DNA from: Spirochaetaceae bacterium | GTDB taxonomy: Bacteria > Spirochaetota > Spirochaetia > DSM-27196 > PWMO01 | Length of the DNA: 40,623 nt | Direction of reading: 5' to 3' | NCBI GenBank assembly: GCA_007693325.1 | Contig: REDW01000056.1 | Location: 1-40,623, forward strand | Shown here: positions 17,553-25,465 of the stretch, one piece after another | How the letters are laid out: each line of letters opens with the position of its first letter | How positions within the stretch are numbered: the stretch's first letter is position 1 | Program-made: the position numbers and the translations under genes | Notes under the pieces: model-generated | Told to the model about the DNA's origin: nothing | The model's database searches: none | Seen by the model: the letters and a program-made list of their open reading frames with translations, nothing else

Positions 17553-18539
17553 TTAACGGATCTGCTGCATGCGGCTCAGGTGATCGGCGGACCAGGTAGC
17601 ATCCGGACCGGTCAGCATAGGCTCAACTGCATCCATGAACGGCTGCCGATCCACGTCTATCACGGTCAGGCCCTGCGCCTCAAACCATTCGCCGAGCTCG
17701 AGTTCCTCCTGATAGATAGCCTCCGAGCTGCGGACGGCCGCTTCATTGATGATTTCGGTGAAGATGGCCTGGTCTTCAGCGGACATCGCATCCCACAGGT
17801 CGCCGCGAACCACCGTCATCAGGGTGTTGGTCATATGACCGGTCAGGTTAATGTAATCCTGGACCTCGTAGAACGCCATACCGCGGATAGTCGGCAACGG
17901 GTTCTCCTGCGCCTCTACCACGCCCTGCTGCAGCGCCAGGTAGACCTCGGCAAACGCAACCGGTGTCGGGCTGGCGCCAACCGCGCGCGGGAACATCAGG
18001 TAGAGCGGCGCATCGGGAACGCGGATGCTGAGTCCCTGCATGTCAGCCGGAGTCCGAATCGGTCTATTGGAACTCACATGGCGAGTACCGTAGTAGGTTG
18101 GAGTAACGATGTGGTGCCCGGTAGCGTCTCGATAGCCGGCTGCCAGGTCTTCCATCAGATCGCTGTCGGCAAACGCCATCCAGTGGTCAAATCCGCGGAA
18201 CACAAACGGTGCCTCGGCAATAGCAATCGGTCCGTACGAACCGGAAAGAAACGCAGCGCCGGCGTAGATCATATCAACCGTTCCAAGTCCCAATCCTTCG
18301 GAAATCTCGGATTCACTGCCGAGCTGCGAGGCCGGGTATACCTGGATTGAATAGCGACCATCGGTGCGCGCGGCAATCTGGTCTGCCGCCCAGACGGCCT
18401 CCTGGTGGTACGGAAGATCGGGTTCGTAGACGTGAGCCCAGCTCAATTCCTGGGTTGCCGGTTCAGCCCTTCCGCCGGCAAATGCCAGTCCGCTGACGAC
18501 AATTATCAGCACAAGCGATAGTACGGTGAGTTTCTTCAT
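17553..18539 (-). CDS. dctP: TRAP transporter substrate-binding protein DctP
   Basis: 328-residue periplasmic binding protein with an N-terminal signal peptide (MKK..., hydrophobic core to residue 20, FAGGRAEP around the cleavage site). The DctP family region follows, including the carboxylate-binding Arg173 in SIRVPDAP and the VYLALQQGVVEAQENP segment. The Arg normally forms a salt bridge with the carboxylate of the ligand, so an acid substrate is expected; with UxaB, UxaE and sugar-acid dehydratase genes downstream, a uronate or other sugar acid is the best guess. The ATG at 18539 follows AAAGGGAGGC. An excellent promoter and an operator-like repeat lie upstream. Confidence 0.93.
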   Translation of the reverse strand: MKKLTVLSLVLIIVVSGLAFAGGRAEPATQELSWAHVYEPDLPYHQEAVWAADQIAARTDGRYSIQVYPASQLGSESEISEGLGLGTVDMIYAGAAFLSGSYGPIAIAEAPFVFRGFDHWMAFADSDLMEDLAAGYRDATGHHIVTPTYYGTRHVSSNRPIRTPADMQGLSIRVPDAPLYLMFPRAVGASPTPVAFAEVYLALQQGVVEAQENPLPTIRGMAFYEVQDYINLTGHMTNTLMTVVRGDLWDAMSAEDQAIFTEIINEAAVRSSEAIYQEELELGEWFEAQGLTVIDVDRQPFMDAVEPMLTGPDATWSADHLSRMQQIR

Positions 18540-18572
18540 GAAAGCCTCCCTTTGAGTGTTTGTAATATATAA

Positions 18573-18587
18573 GTTGTATACTACAAC
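18573..18587. promoter_or_regulatory. GntR-type operator candidate at the dctP promoter
   Basis: Perfect 6-base arms GTTGTA (18573-18578) and TACAAC (18582-18587) flank TAC. On the minus strand the site falls at about +1 to +15 of the predicted transcript. TTGTA...TACAA is the classic pattern for FCD-type GntR regulators of uronate and aldonate genes, which suits the operon. Which regulator binds is not shown. Confidence 0.6.
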
Positions 18588-18593
18588 GCTAGA

Positions 18594-18623
18594 AGTATAG
18601 GGCGTCCTGAGCTGATCTGTCAA
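18594..18623 (-). promoter_or_regulatory. Sigma70-type promoter of the TRAP-uronate operon
   Basis: On the minus strand, TTGACA (18623-18618) is followed by an 18-base spacer and TATACT (18599-18594). Five of six -10 bases and all six -35 bases match consensus. Transcription would start near 18588, just before the palindrome at 18573-18587. This makes dctP the start of its own transcript, separate from the ALDH/Ldh2/E1 genes upstream. Confidence 0.8.
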
Positions 18624-18684
18624 TTATTTTTGACTGGTGCCAAAATTGTGTTTTTTTGGAGCCTGCAGGGGCACCGAGGTGGCG

Positions 18685-20052
18685 TCACTGCACCCAGACA
18701 CCCTTGATATTGACAAACTCGCGGATTCCGAAATGGGAGAGCTCCCGGCCGTAGCCGCTGCCCTTGATGCCGCCAAACGGCAGCCGCGGATCCGAGCGCA
18801 CAAACTGGTTGACAAATACGCATCCCGCGTCTATCTGCTCCTCGGCGATACGGGCGGCACGCTCGGTATCAGCACTGAACACGGCACCGCCGAGGCCAAA
18901 GAAGGTGTCATTGGCAACCTCGGTAGCCTGGGCCTCGTCCGTGACCCGGATTACTGCGGCCACCGGACCGAAGAGCTCGTCGTCATAGGCGGGCATTCCC
19001 TTGCGCACGTTTGACAGCACGGTTGCCGGGTAGTACGCGCCGCGAGATGCGGGGATCTCGCCACCGAGCAGGCAGCGTGCCCCGCGCTCGATACTCTGCC
19101 GCACCTGAGCGTGCAGTTCATCACGCAGATCGACGCGCGCCTGCGGCCCGATATCGGTAGCTTCATCCATCGGATCACCCATCAGCTTTGCCGCCATCTG
19201 CTCGACAAACATCTGCTCAAAGCGGTCGGCAATCGCTTCCACTACGATGAAGCGCTTACCGGCAATACAGCTCTGACCGGAGTTGAACAGTCGCGCGGTC
19301 ACGCACATCGGTACCGCCTGCTCCAGATCGGCGTCCGCCAGTATCACGTACGGATCGCTTCCACCCAGCTCCAGCACGCACTTCTTGAGCTGCTCACCGC
19401 ATTTGCTGCCGATGGCCCGCCCCGCGGGTGTACTGCCGGTCAGGGTCACCGCCGCGACCGCCGGATGCTCGATTACCGCGGCAACCTGGCCACTGCCGAT
19501 CACCAGGGTGCGGAAGACATCCTCCGGCAGCCCTGCGTCACTCAGGAGCGTTTCGATTGCCAGGGCACAACCGGTAACGTTTGAGGAGTGCTTGAGGACA
19601 ATGCAGTTACCGGCCATCAGGGCGGCCGCGCCAAATCGAAAGAACTGCCAGAAGGGAAAATTCCACGGCATGACAGCCAGAATTACCCCCAGCGGCTGGT
19701 AGCTGACAAAACTTCGGCTGGCTTCGGTCGGCGCATCTTCCTGCTCGAGAAAGCGCTCGGCGTTCTCGGCGTAGTATTCGCAGACCCAGGCGCACTTCTC
19801 GATCTCGGCCCGGCTGTCGCGAATGGGCTTTCCCATCTCTTGGGTCATCAACGCTGCGTACTGGCCGCTACGGCGGCGCAGCAGGTCGGCGGTTTGCTTG
19901 AGTACGGCGCCGCGCTCGGCAAAGGAGCTGCGGCGCCAGCTGGCAAAGCGCTCACCGCAGGCCGTCACAGCTGCGGCAACCTCTTCAGGACGAAACTCCG
20001 CGTACTCACGGATTGTCTCGTTGGTAGCTGGATTGATCGATACCAGTGCCAT
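18685..20052 (-). CDS. Aldehyde dehydrogenase, succinate-semialdehyde dehydrogenase-like
   Basis: 455-residue NAD(P)-dependent aldehyde dehydrogenase. Motifs in order: PWNFPFWQ (about 129-136), the Rossmann TGSTPAGRAIG, catalytic Glu228 in LELGGSDP and catalytic Cys262 in NSGQSCIAGKR, then DELFGPVAAV and PFGGIKGSGYGRE. The short N terminus and PWNFPFWQ fit the Sad/YneI-like branch of succinate-semialdehyde dehydrogenases, which oxidise small acid semialdehydes. The ATG at 20052 follows AAGGAG; it begins 3 bases after the Ldh2 stop, so it is translated with that gene. It would oxidise the aldehyde formed by the upstream reductase/E1 pair; this is an inference. Confidence 0.9.
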   Translation of the reverse strand: MALVSINPATNETIREYAEFRPEEVAAAVTACGERFASWRRSSFAERGAVLKQTADLLRRRSGQYAALMTQEMGKPIRDSRAEIEKCAWVCEYYAENAERFLEQEDAPTEASRSFVSYQPLGVILAVMPWNFPFWQFFRFGAAALMAGNCIVLKHSSNVTGCALAIETLLSDAGLPEDVFRTLVIGSGQVAAVIEHPAVAAVTLTGSTPAGRAIGSKCGEQLKKCVLELGGSDPYVILADADLEQAVPMCVTARLFNSGQSCIAGKRFIVVEAIADRFEQMFVEQMAAKLMGDPMDEATDIGPQARVDLRDELHAQVRQSIERGARCLLGGEIPASRGAYYPATVLSNVRKGMPAYDDELFGPVAAVIRVTDEAQATEVANDTFFGLGGAVFSADTERAARIAEEQIDAGCVFVNQFVRSDPRLPFGGIKGSGYGRELSHFGIREFVNIKGVWVQ

Positions 20053-20055
20053 CAA

Positions 20056-21150
20056 TTACTCCTTGTCAAACCGGGCGGCAAGCTCGTCGGTCAGGCCGGT
20101 CTGCTCGGCCACGTTGAATAGATTGATCAGGACGTAGTCCGGAAGCTGCAACCCCTGCCGGTAGGCTGCATCGCGGCGTTCCCATTCCATCTCACCGGGC
20201 ATGTAGATGCGCTCTGCTCCCTCTGCCAGCGGCGCGGATCGCACTTCCTGGATCATGGCGTCCATGCGCGCCTTGAACGTCTCCACCCCCATAAGGCTTT
20301 CGATATTCACTGCGATGAACGCGTGGCCCTCATCGGCAGGTTCGGGATCCGGCGCCAGCCACGGCTTCACGCCCGAGAGAAAGGAAGCTCCGGTCAGCAC
20401 GCCCGACAGGATCTCGATCATCAGCGCCAGACCGTAGCCCTTATGACCGGACATCGGCAGAATAGCACCCTTGTCCGGGTAGGTGCTGGTATCGGTGGTC
20501 GGGCGTCCGCGATCGTCCACCAGCCAGCCCTCGGGAATCGGCTTGCCAGCAGTCTTGGCCGCGATAACCTTGCTGATAGCCACCACGCTGGTAGCGATAT
20601 CGAGGAACACCGTGCGCTCTGTGCCGGCGGGAACCGCGTACGCCAACGGGTTGGTACCGATGACCGGGGCGCGCGCACCGGGAACGGTCATGCAGACATC
20701 CACGTTGGTCATCGAGAGGCCGATCATGTCCTGATCTGCCGCCATTACGGCGTAGTAGCCCGCAGCTCCGTAATGACCGCTGCGGCGCACCGCGGCGTAG
20801 GCGATACCCGCGCTGCGCGCCTTGTCGATGGCCGCCTGCATTGCCAGCCGCGACGTAACCATCGGCATGGCAAAGTGGCCGTCCACCACCACAAAGCCGC
20901 TGCCCTGATCGACAATCTCGGGCTGCGCATCAGCCTTGAGCCCGCCTTTACGCAGATTGTTCAACAGCGGCACAAGCTGCCGGCTTCCGTGACTGAAGGT
21001 TCCCCAGGTATCGGTGGTCACCAGTACTTCGGCGGTCTGCTCGGCGTGTTGGCGCGACAGTCCGGATGCCTCTATCGCCTCCACACAGAAGCTCTTCAGT
21101 TTGTCCGGGTGGATTCGCGCATCGGCAAATTCGAGTGCGGGGTTACTCAT
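20056..21150 (-). CDS. Ldh2/YiaK-type malate/L-lactate dehydrogenase family oxidoreductase
   Basis: 364-residue NAD(P)-dependent oxidoreductase of the Ldh2 (malate/L-sulfolactate/2,3-diketogulonate) family, which is unrelated to classical lactate dehydrogenase. Features: catalytic His in FSHGSRQL (about residue 54), RRSGHYGAAGYYAVMA, GTNPLAYAVPAG, LDIATSVVAISKV and SGHKGYGLALMIEILSGVLTG. Members interconvert 2-oxo acids and 2-hydroxy acids; YiaK acts on 2,3-diketo-L-gulonate and is paired with a TRAP transporter, which parallels the nearby dctPQM. AGGAGAGGACCT precedes the ATG. It lies 30 bases after the E1 fusion gene and 3 bases before the ALDH gene. Confidence 0.88.
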   Translation of the reverse strand: MSNPALEFADARIHPDKLKSFCVEAIEASGLSRQHAEQTAEVLVTTDTWGTFSHGSRQLVPLLNNLRKGGLKADAQPEIVDQGSGFVVVDGHFAMPMVTSRLAMQAAIDKARSAGIAYAAVRRSGHYGAAGYYAVMAADQDMIGLSMTNVDVCMTVPGARAPVIGTNPLAYAVPAGTERTVFLDIATSVVAISKVIAAKTAGKPIPEGWLVDDRGRPTTDTSTYPDKGAILPMSGHKGYGLALMIEILSGVLTGASFLSGVKPWLAPDPEPADEGHAFIAVNIESLMGVETFKARMDAMIQEVRSAPLAEGAERIYMPGEMEWERRDAAYRQGLQLPDYVLINLFNVAEQTGLTDELAARFDKE

Positions 21151-21180
21151 AGGTCCTCTCCTCGTTCTTACTCGTGTGGT

Positions 21181-23355
21181 TCACAATAGCCGGCGTTCGG
21201 CTGCCTTGACCAGCGTATCGACAATTGTCTCGTCATCCAACATCGCTTCGGCCTCGAGCACGCGAGAAACCGAATTGGGAACATCGAGCGACGTCAGACT
21301 GTAACACGGCGCGTCCAGATAGTCGAAGTAGCGCGCCGATATAATTGCCCCCAGCCGGTTGCCGATAGACTGCCCGCCGGCAGCCTCTTCTACACTCACC
21401 AGCGAGCCGGTCTTGCGCAGTGACTCGCCAACGGTCGCAAAATCCAGCGACGGGAAGTCCAGCGTGCGCAGGTCGATCAGTTCCGCCGCAACCCCTCGCT
21501 GTTGCAGAGTTGGCGCCAGTGCACGCAAGCGTTCAGTCATCGCGCCGTAGCTGACTACCGTGACATCACCGCCGGACTGAATGACGCGCGCTTTGCCGAA
21601 CGCAACACAGTAGTCCAGATCGGACACTGGAACCTCGTACCTGTTCTTGTACAGCGTGTGGTGCTCCAGGAACACTACCGGGTCATTGCTGCACATAGCG
21701 CTGTTGAACAGCCCGATATAGTCAAACGCATTTGAGGGCGCAACAATCCGCCAGCCGGGAAACAGCGCAAAAAGCCCCACCGGATCCATAGAGTGCTGCC
21801 CGCCGTAGCCGCAGCCGGTGGCAATCCGGGTGCGCACCACCAGCGGTATGTCGGTGGTTCCGCCGTACATGTGGCGCGCCTTGGCGATCTGGTTGAAGAG
21901 CTGGTCGGCGGCTACCAGAGAAAAATCCGGGAACATGATTTCAACCACCGGCCGCATGCCGGACATCGCAGCACCCAGGCCCAGGCCGACAAAGCCTGCC
22001 TCCGAAATCGGCGTGTTGAGAACACGGTCCGGGAAACGCTGCGGCAACCCCCTGGTTGCACCGTAGGCGCCGCCGCCAAAACTGGCCACTTCCTCGCCCA
22101 GCACCACCACCCGCTGGTCATTCTCGAGCCAACGGCCGGTCACCGCGGCAATCGCGTCGCTGAAGACCATACTGGTTGTGGCCTCAAAATCTGAGGCTTC
22201 AACGTAGTGCACGTCTGCCAGCTCGGCGCCGCTGCTGCGAACACCCTCTGCGGCACTGCCGGCCGCGGGCCACAGGTCGCTACGGACGGTGCGCGGCGGG
22301 CCCGCGTTGGTGCAGCTATCAACCGCCTGCTGGACGCAGTCGGCAGCCTTCTGCTTCAGCCGCGCCAGTTGCTGGTCGCTGAGCATTGCGGCGTTACGCA
22401 GCGCCTCGGGGAACGCGCGGAGCGCTTCGTTCTGCTCAAACTGCTGCTCCTCCTCTTTGGAGCGGTAGCCAAAGGCGCTCCCCGGCGTGTCTCCGGCGTG
22501 ATGATATTTGCGGTAGCAGAACGCTTCGATGAACCACGGCCCCCCACCGCCGCGGATGTCATCAGCGGCGGTCCGGGTTGCTTCATGGATGGCAACGGTA
22601 TCGCTGCCGTCCACGATCAGGGCGTTCATGCTGTAGGCGTTGGCGCGCTGAGACAGCAGGTGGACCGCGGTGGCCTCATCCGAATGCGTGCCCACCGCGT
22701 AGAGATTATTCTCTATGAAGAAGATCAGCGGCAGTTTCCAGACCCCGGCGAGGTTGCACGATTCGTGAAAGGCGCCCTGGTTGACCGCGCCGTCACCAAA
22801 GTACGAGACCACCAGCCTGCCGCTTGCTGCCTGCTTCTCGGCAAACGCCGCGCCTGCGGCAATCGGGATACCTCCGGCCACTATTGCGTTGGTGCCCAGT
22901 ACTCCCGCTTCCAGGTTGCGCAGATGCATTGAACCGCCCCTGCCGCCACAGTAGCCGTTGGCCAGCCCCATGATCTCGCCCAGGGTTCGTACAACCGCCT
23001 CGCTGCCGTCAGCCGGCATGTCGTCTTCAAGCGGGTCCCACTCTTCGTCCAGCACGTGGCTCATGGTCTTACTGAGAAACTGATGGTGCGCCCGGTGGCT
23101 GCCGGTGATCTTGTCACCGCGCTGCAGCGCCCTGATCGACGCCGCAGCCACCGCCTCCTGCCCGACACTGGTATGCACGGGGCCCCAGATGCAGTCATCG
23201 GTTTTCAACCTGAGCAGTGCGTGCTCAAACTCGTTGATCAGGTACATATCGAACAGAATCTGCGCAGCCCGGCGCACGGATAGCTGCTTTATGTCATCCG
23301 CATCGGAGCGCAGACGTTCCCAGCGTTGTTCAACAACGAGCTTCTCTCGGTTCAT
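21181..23355 (-). CDS. Single-chain TPP-dependent 2-oxo acid dehydrogenase E1 (alpha-beta fusion)
   Basis: 724-residue fusion of the E1 alpha and beta subunits of the pyruvate/branched-chain/acetoin dehydrogenase group. The alpha half (about 20-345) carries the thiamine-diphosphate motif starting GDGAVNQG at 187-194 and ending in IENN; HHAGDTPG lies in the phosphorylation-loop region. A polar linker (about 345-390) leads to the beta half (about 393-724) with VVVLGEEVASFGG, RVLNTPISEAGFVGLGLGAA, GGQHSMDP and the C-terminal transketolase-like domain VVSYGAMTERL. It decarboxylates a 2-oxo acid. No lipoyl-bearing E2 or dihydrolipoyl dehydrogenase is nearby; Ldh2 and ALDH genes follow instead. AGGACG precedes the ATG. 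Confidence 0.9.
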   Translation of the reverse strand: MNREKLVVEQRWERLRSDADDIKQLSVRRAAQILFDMYLINEFEHALLRLKTDDCIWGPVHTSVGQEAVAAASIRALQRGDKITGSHRAHHQFLSKTMSHVLDEEWDPLEDDMPADGSEAVVRTLGEIMGLANGYCGGRGGSMHLRNLEAGVLGTNAIVAGGIPIAAGAAFAEKQAASGRLVVSYFGDGAVNQGAFHESCNLAGVWKLPLIFFIENNLYAVGTHSDEATAVHLLSQRANAYSMNALIVDGSDTVAIHEATRTAADDIRGGGGPWFIEAFCYRKYHHAGDTPGSAFGYRSKEEEQQFEQNEALRAFPEALRNAAMLSDQQLARLKQKAADCVQQAVDSCTNAGPPRTVRSDLWPAAGSAAEGVRSSGAELADVHYVEASDFEATTSMVFSDAIAAVTGRWLENDQRVVVLGEEVASFGGGAYGATRGLPQRFPDRVLNTPISEAGFVGLGLGAAMSGMRPVVEIMFPDFSLVAADQLFNQIAKARHMYGGTTDIPLVVRTRIATGCGYGGQHSMDPVGLFALFPGWRIVAPSNAFDYIGLFNSAMCSNDPVVFLEHHTLYKNRYEVPVSDLDYCVAFGKARVIQSGGDVTVVSYGAMTERLRALAPTLQQRGVAAELIDLRTLDFPSLDFATVGESLRKTGSLVSVEEAAGGQSIGNRLGAIISARYFDYLDAPCYSLTSLDVPNSVSRVLEAEAMLDDETIVDTLVKAAERRLL

Positions 23356-23402
23356 ATTACGTCCTAAAGGTTCGTTCTGCTATGACTCTCGTGCTGCAGC
23401 AA

Positions 23403-24578
23403 TTATCGTGGATCCGCATCGGACTTGCCGGGAGGGACTACGTAGAGACCGGCCGCCTCTCTTCGGCCGGGCATGATGAACTGCTGCTTCGGAGCTGAAT
23501 CTTGTTGCTCCAGTCTAGCCATAATCTCGCCATCAAAGGTAATACCGAGGCCGGGAGACTCTCCCGGAATCAACCAGCCGTCCTTTATCTCATGATCGAC
23601 AGTGAATCCTACTTCCATTCCCGCATTGACGATTTCAATCATCATATGATTCGGCAGCGCCGCAGCGAAATGCCCCATGAAGTTCCCGGGAGTGTTCATC
23701 ACGCATACTGGAATCTCGAATGCATAGGCGAGTTCCGCGACATGCAGGGCCCCGGTTATACCGGAGGTATAGTTGCCAATCTCAACAATGTCCATCGAGC
23801 CGGCCGTAAGATGAGGGACAAACTCCGGAACATCCTTAAGGTTCTCACCGCTCGCTACGGCTGCCTTAATACTGTCCGAGACTTTCTTCAGGCCGCGTGC
23901 GTCCCATCGCCCCGCGGGCTCTTCCGCCCAGAGGAGGCTGAACTCACACTCGATTTCTCTGATTCGGCGAATGGCCTCCTTGGCCGACCAATACTCATTC
24001 GAATCTATTGCAAGTTCTACCCTCTCCCCACTCTTCGCTAAGGCGTCACGCATCACGGCCAGTCGTATTAGGTCACTTTCCTGATCAAGGCCGACTTTCA
24101 GCTTGCCTGCAGAAATTCCCAGCCCGGCCATCTCTTCATAGAAGAAACGGATTTCGTCATTTGAGAGGCAGAGCCCGATTTCGCTCGCGTATGCTTTTAC
24201 CCGCGGATTCGACGCGCCCAGAGTTCTGTAGAGCGGCTCAGCGTTGCACTTTGCCTTGAGATCCCAGAGCGCAAGATCCAGCCCCGCGATTGCCTCGCTT
24301 GCCACGCCTCTATTGCCGCTCTTGAAGACATGGTCCACCAGCTGCTTCCAGAGGCCCCGCACTCCGCGCGGGTCTTGGCCATGAAGGAGCGGCGCCAGCC
24401 GATGAATCATCTGTTCAGCGGCCGGTAATGTAATTGCCGTGCCAGTCAATCCGTCGTCAGTACTTATTGCAACTGCAAGATGAGCCCACTCCTTCTGACC
24501 GTATGGGAAATTTGCATCCGCCAGAGGCCGCTGACTCTTATACGGATACGCCAGCGTCTTCACTCCCGTGATCTTCAT
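23403..24578 (-). CDS. Enolase superfamily protein with atypical active site
   Basis: 391-residue mandelate-racemase-group protein. The capping domain (MKITGVKTLAYPY) and barrel are intact: KxK Lys159/Lys161 (GKLKVG), metal ligands Asp192 (IDSNEYW), Glu219 (WAEEP) and Glu245 (SGEN). The His-Asp dyad is not visible: the strand that normally reads V-Q-P-D reads VEIGN, and the usual P-H is replaced by M-N at Asn295 (CVMNTPGN). It may therefore catalyse only KxK-dependent chemistry such as a one-base dehydration or epimerisation. The ATG at 24578 follows AGGAG; the longer frame is spurious. It is 26 bases downstream of the ABC permease genes and the last gene of the AT-richer cassette, so its substrate is probably what that ABC system imports. 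Confidence 0.82.
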   Translation of the reverse strand: MKITGVKTLAYPYKSQRPLADANFPYGQKEWAHLAVAISTDDGLTGTAITLPAAEQMIHRLAPLLHGQDPRGVRGLWKQLVDHVFKSGNRGVASEAIAGLDLALWDLKAKCNAEPLYRTLGASNPRVKAYASEIGLCLSNDEIRFFYEEMAGLGISAGKLKVGLDQESDLIRLAVMRDALAKSGERVELAIDSNEYWSAKEAIRRIREIECEFSLLWAEEPAGRWDARGLKKVSDSIKAAVASGENLKDVPEFVPHLTAGSMDIVEIGNYTSGITGALHVAELAYAFEIPVCVMNTPGNFMGHFAAALPNHMMIEIVNAGMEVGFTVDHEIKDGWLIPGESPGLGITFDGEIMARLEQQDSAPKQQFIMPGRREAAGLYVVPPGKSDADPR

Positions 24579-24604
24579 TGCTTCTACTCCTGTTGTGTTG
24601 ATTG

Positions 24605-25465
24605 CTACCCTTTGACGGCACCCGCAGTCAAGCCTGCCGTCATATACTTCTGAATGAACATGAACAGAACGATCGCCGGAATAGAACTCACAACGCCACC
24701 AGCGGTCAACAAGCCCCAGTTCAGTACATGCTGACCGATAAGCGTCGCCAGACCGACCGGAAGGGTCCGGCTTGCGAGGCTGCGGGTAAACGTTACGGCA
24801 AACAGGAATTCGTTCCAAGCGTAGATAAATATGTAGATCAGCGTCGCGGCCATCGCCGGCGCAGCTAGTGGCAGAGTAATGCGCACAAACGCCATGCCGT
24901 GCGTACAGCCGTCCACCATCCCGGACTCTTCAAGTTCGTGCGGGATGGAATTGAAGAAGCCAGTCAACATCCAGCAGCAGAAAGGAATTGCGTACGTTGA
25001 ATACGCGATGATCAAGGCCAGGTAGGTATCAAGCAGCTGAAGACTTCGGAAGATCACGAATAATGGTATCAACAGGAGCACTATCGGAAACATGTTCAAG
25101 GTCAGGAAGAGCAACATAACCATTCCGCGGCCGCGGTATCTAAACCGTGAGACACTGTATGCTGCGCTGGTTGAAAGTACCAGCGAGAACAGTGCAGCTC
25201 CGCTCGAAACGAAGAGACTGTTCCGAAAATAGGCTGCAAATGGCAGTGTGCGAAAGAGACTTCGGTAATGCTCCAGCGTAGGCTCAATCGGCAGATAACG
25301 AATCCGCAGCGTTATAATCTCGCTAGCAGGCTTGATGGACGTAATGATCGTCCAGATAATCGGCAACAGTAGAAACAGCAGGAAAAGTAAGAGGGGAAGG
25401 TAGAGACCTATCAATCTATGGCCAGCGCTCTCCATTCCTTGATGGGCGTGGCGCTTGGGCGTCAT
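24605..25465 (-). CDS. ABC sugar transporter permease, MalG-type
   Basis: 286-residue inner-membrane permease with about six helices and the EAA loop LEESGMVDGCTHGMAFVRITLPLAAP that contacts the ATPase. YLPIEPTLEHYRSLF after the first helix and YAWNEFLFAVTF near the end are typical of carbohydrate uptake family 1 (MalG/UgpE). It pairs with the preceding MalF-type permease, whose stop overlaps its start as ATGA. No ATPase gene is in the window, so a shared MsmK/UgpC-type ATPase encoded elsewhere probably energises the system. Base composition is AT-richer than in genes 18685-23355. Confidence 0.92.
   Translation of the reverse strand: MTPKRHAHQGMESAGHRLIGLYLPLLLFLLFLLLPIIWTIITSIKPASEIITLRIRYLPIEPTLEHYRSLFRTLPFAAYFRNSLFVSSGAALFSLVLSTSAAYSVSRFRYRGRGMVMLLFLTLNMFPIVLLLIPLFVIFRSLQLLDTYLALIIAYSTYAIPFCCWMLTGFFNSIPHELEESGMVDGCTHGMAFVRITLPLAAPAMAATLIYIFIYAWNEFLFAVTFTRSLASRTLPVGLATLIGQHVLNWGLLTAGGVVSSIPAIVLFMFIQKYMTAGLTAGAVKG

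Noticed and set aside
18651-18657. Run of seven T on the plus strand, as in a terminator
   Set aside because: No plus-strand gene ends upstream and no clear stem precedes it; for the minus-strand ALDH gene the run is in the wrong orientation.
21181-23355. E1 alpha-beta fusion as a missed stop or assembly artefact
   Set aside because: The frame is continuous with a natural polar linker, and single-chain E1 proteins of this kind are known.
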